This document shows, piece by piece, positions 42,133 to 42,189 of a DNA stretch of 42,189 nt. The position numbers were made by a program, and so were the translations under genes. The notes under the pieces are model-generated. The model saw nothing but the letters and a program-made list of their open reading frames with translations. It was not told the origin of the DNA and made no database searches. Numbering within the stretch: position 1 is the first letter of the stretch; each line of letters starts with the position of its first letter. The DNA is from Oscillospiraceae bacterium. Lineage in GTDB: Bacteria; Bacillota; Clostridia; Oscillospirales; CAG-272. The stretch covers positions 1-42,189 of the forward strand of contig SVSP01000024.1 in the NCBI GenBank assembly GCA_015064255.1, read 5' to 3'.

Positions 42133-42189
42133 AGCCAAGGAAAATGGTAGGGAGTCTGAGGGAAGGAAAAAAACTTCGGCGTTTGAGAT
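42133..42189 (+). repeat. Dispersed intergenic repeat, family B, copy 2 (runs off window)
   Basis: 51 of 57 bases match the inverse of 21544-21600 by hand alignment. It reaches the last base of the window, so its full length is unknown. It lies beyond the last gene. Confidence 0.8.

Overview
The window looks like a chromosomal segment of an uncultured, low-to-mid-GC Clostridia-type member of the Bacillota, probably gut-associated. The evidence is strong AGGAGG ribosome binding sites, sigma-A promoters with 17-bp spacers, a class B sortase, a ClpC-type ATPase, a SleC-like cortex-lytic module and orphan sugar-binding lipoproteins of a kind common in that group. No genus can be named from the sequence alone. 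There is no phage, IS transposase or CRISPR array. Most of the window is ordinary housekeeping sequence.

Layout. 1-1443 (-): the 5' part of nicotinate phosphoribosyltransferase behind an unrecognised PAS-like protein gene. 1757-2773 (+): gap, with a clear promoter and terminator. 2924-5263 (+): three genes that together resemble a split SleC spore-cortex hydrolase. 5398-7803 (+): a ClpC-like unfoldase. 7919-7991 (+): tRNA-Lys. 8056-8964 (+): a PflX-type radical SAM protein.

9155-18636 (-) is the accessory heart of the window. Five paralogous solute-binding lipoproteins lie in one array, each with its own promoter and most with their own hairpin terminator. A Gfo/Idh/MocA oxidoreductase sits among them, and a 13-codon relic of a second oxidoreductase copy shows how the array grew. 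No permease or ATPase gene is present. Downstream on the same strand, upstream in transcription, is an apolipoprotein N-acyltransferase (lnt) with an RluA-type pseudouridine synthase.

21659-26199 (-): murA, a DUF3810-like membrane metalloprotease-like protein, a second RluA-family enzyme and ilvE. 26382-27915 (-): an ECF sigma factor and a likely anti-sigma factor. 28306-29409 (+): a secreted Ig/cadherin-like protein with an SLH-like end. 29656-31396 (-): a zinc-ribbon membrane protein and a nucleoside hydrolase. 31675-36515 (+): uvrB and uvrA. 36635-38913 (+): sortase B and pepT. 39074-41610 (+): two tandem GH43-like glycosidases without signal peptides. 41662-42048 (+): a small membrane protein.

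Working together (inference): the lipoproteins could capture oligosaccharides for a transporter encoded elsewhere, and the cytoplasmic GH43-like enzymes and the oxidoreductase could process the imported sugar. Intergenic DNA also carries at least two dispersed repeat families and one 170-bp element with terminal inverted repeats.
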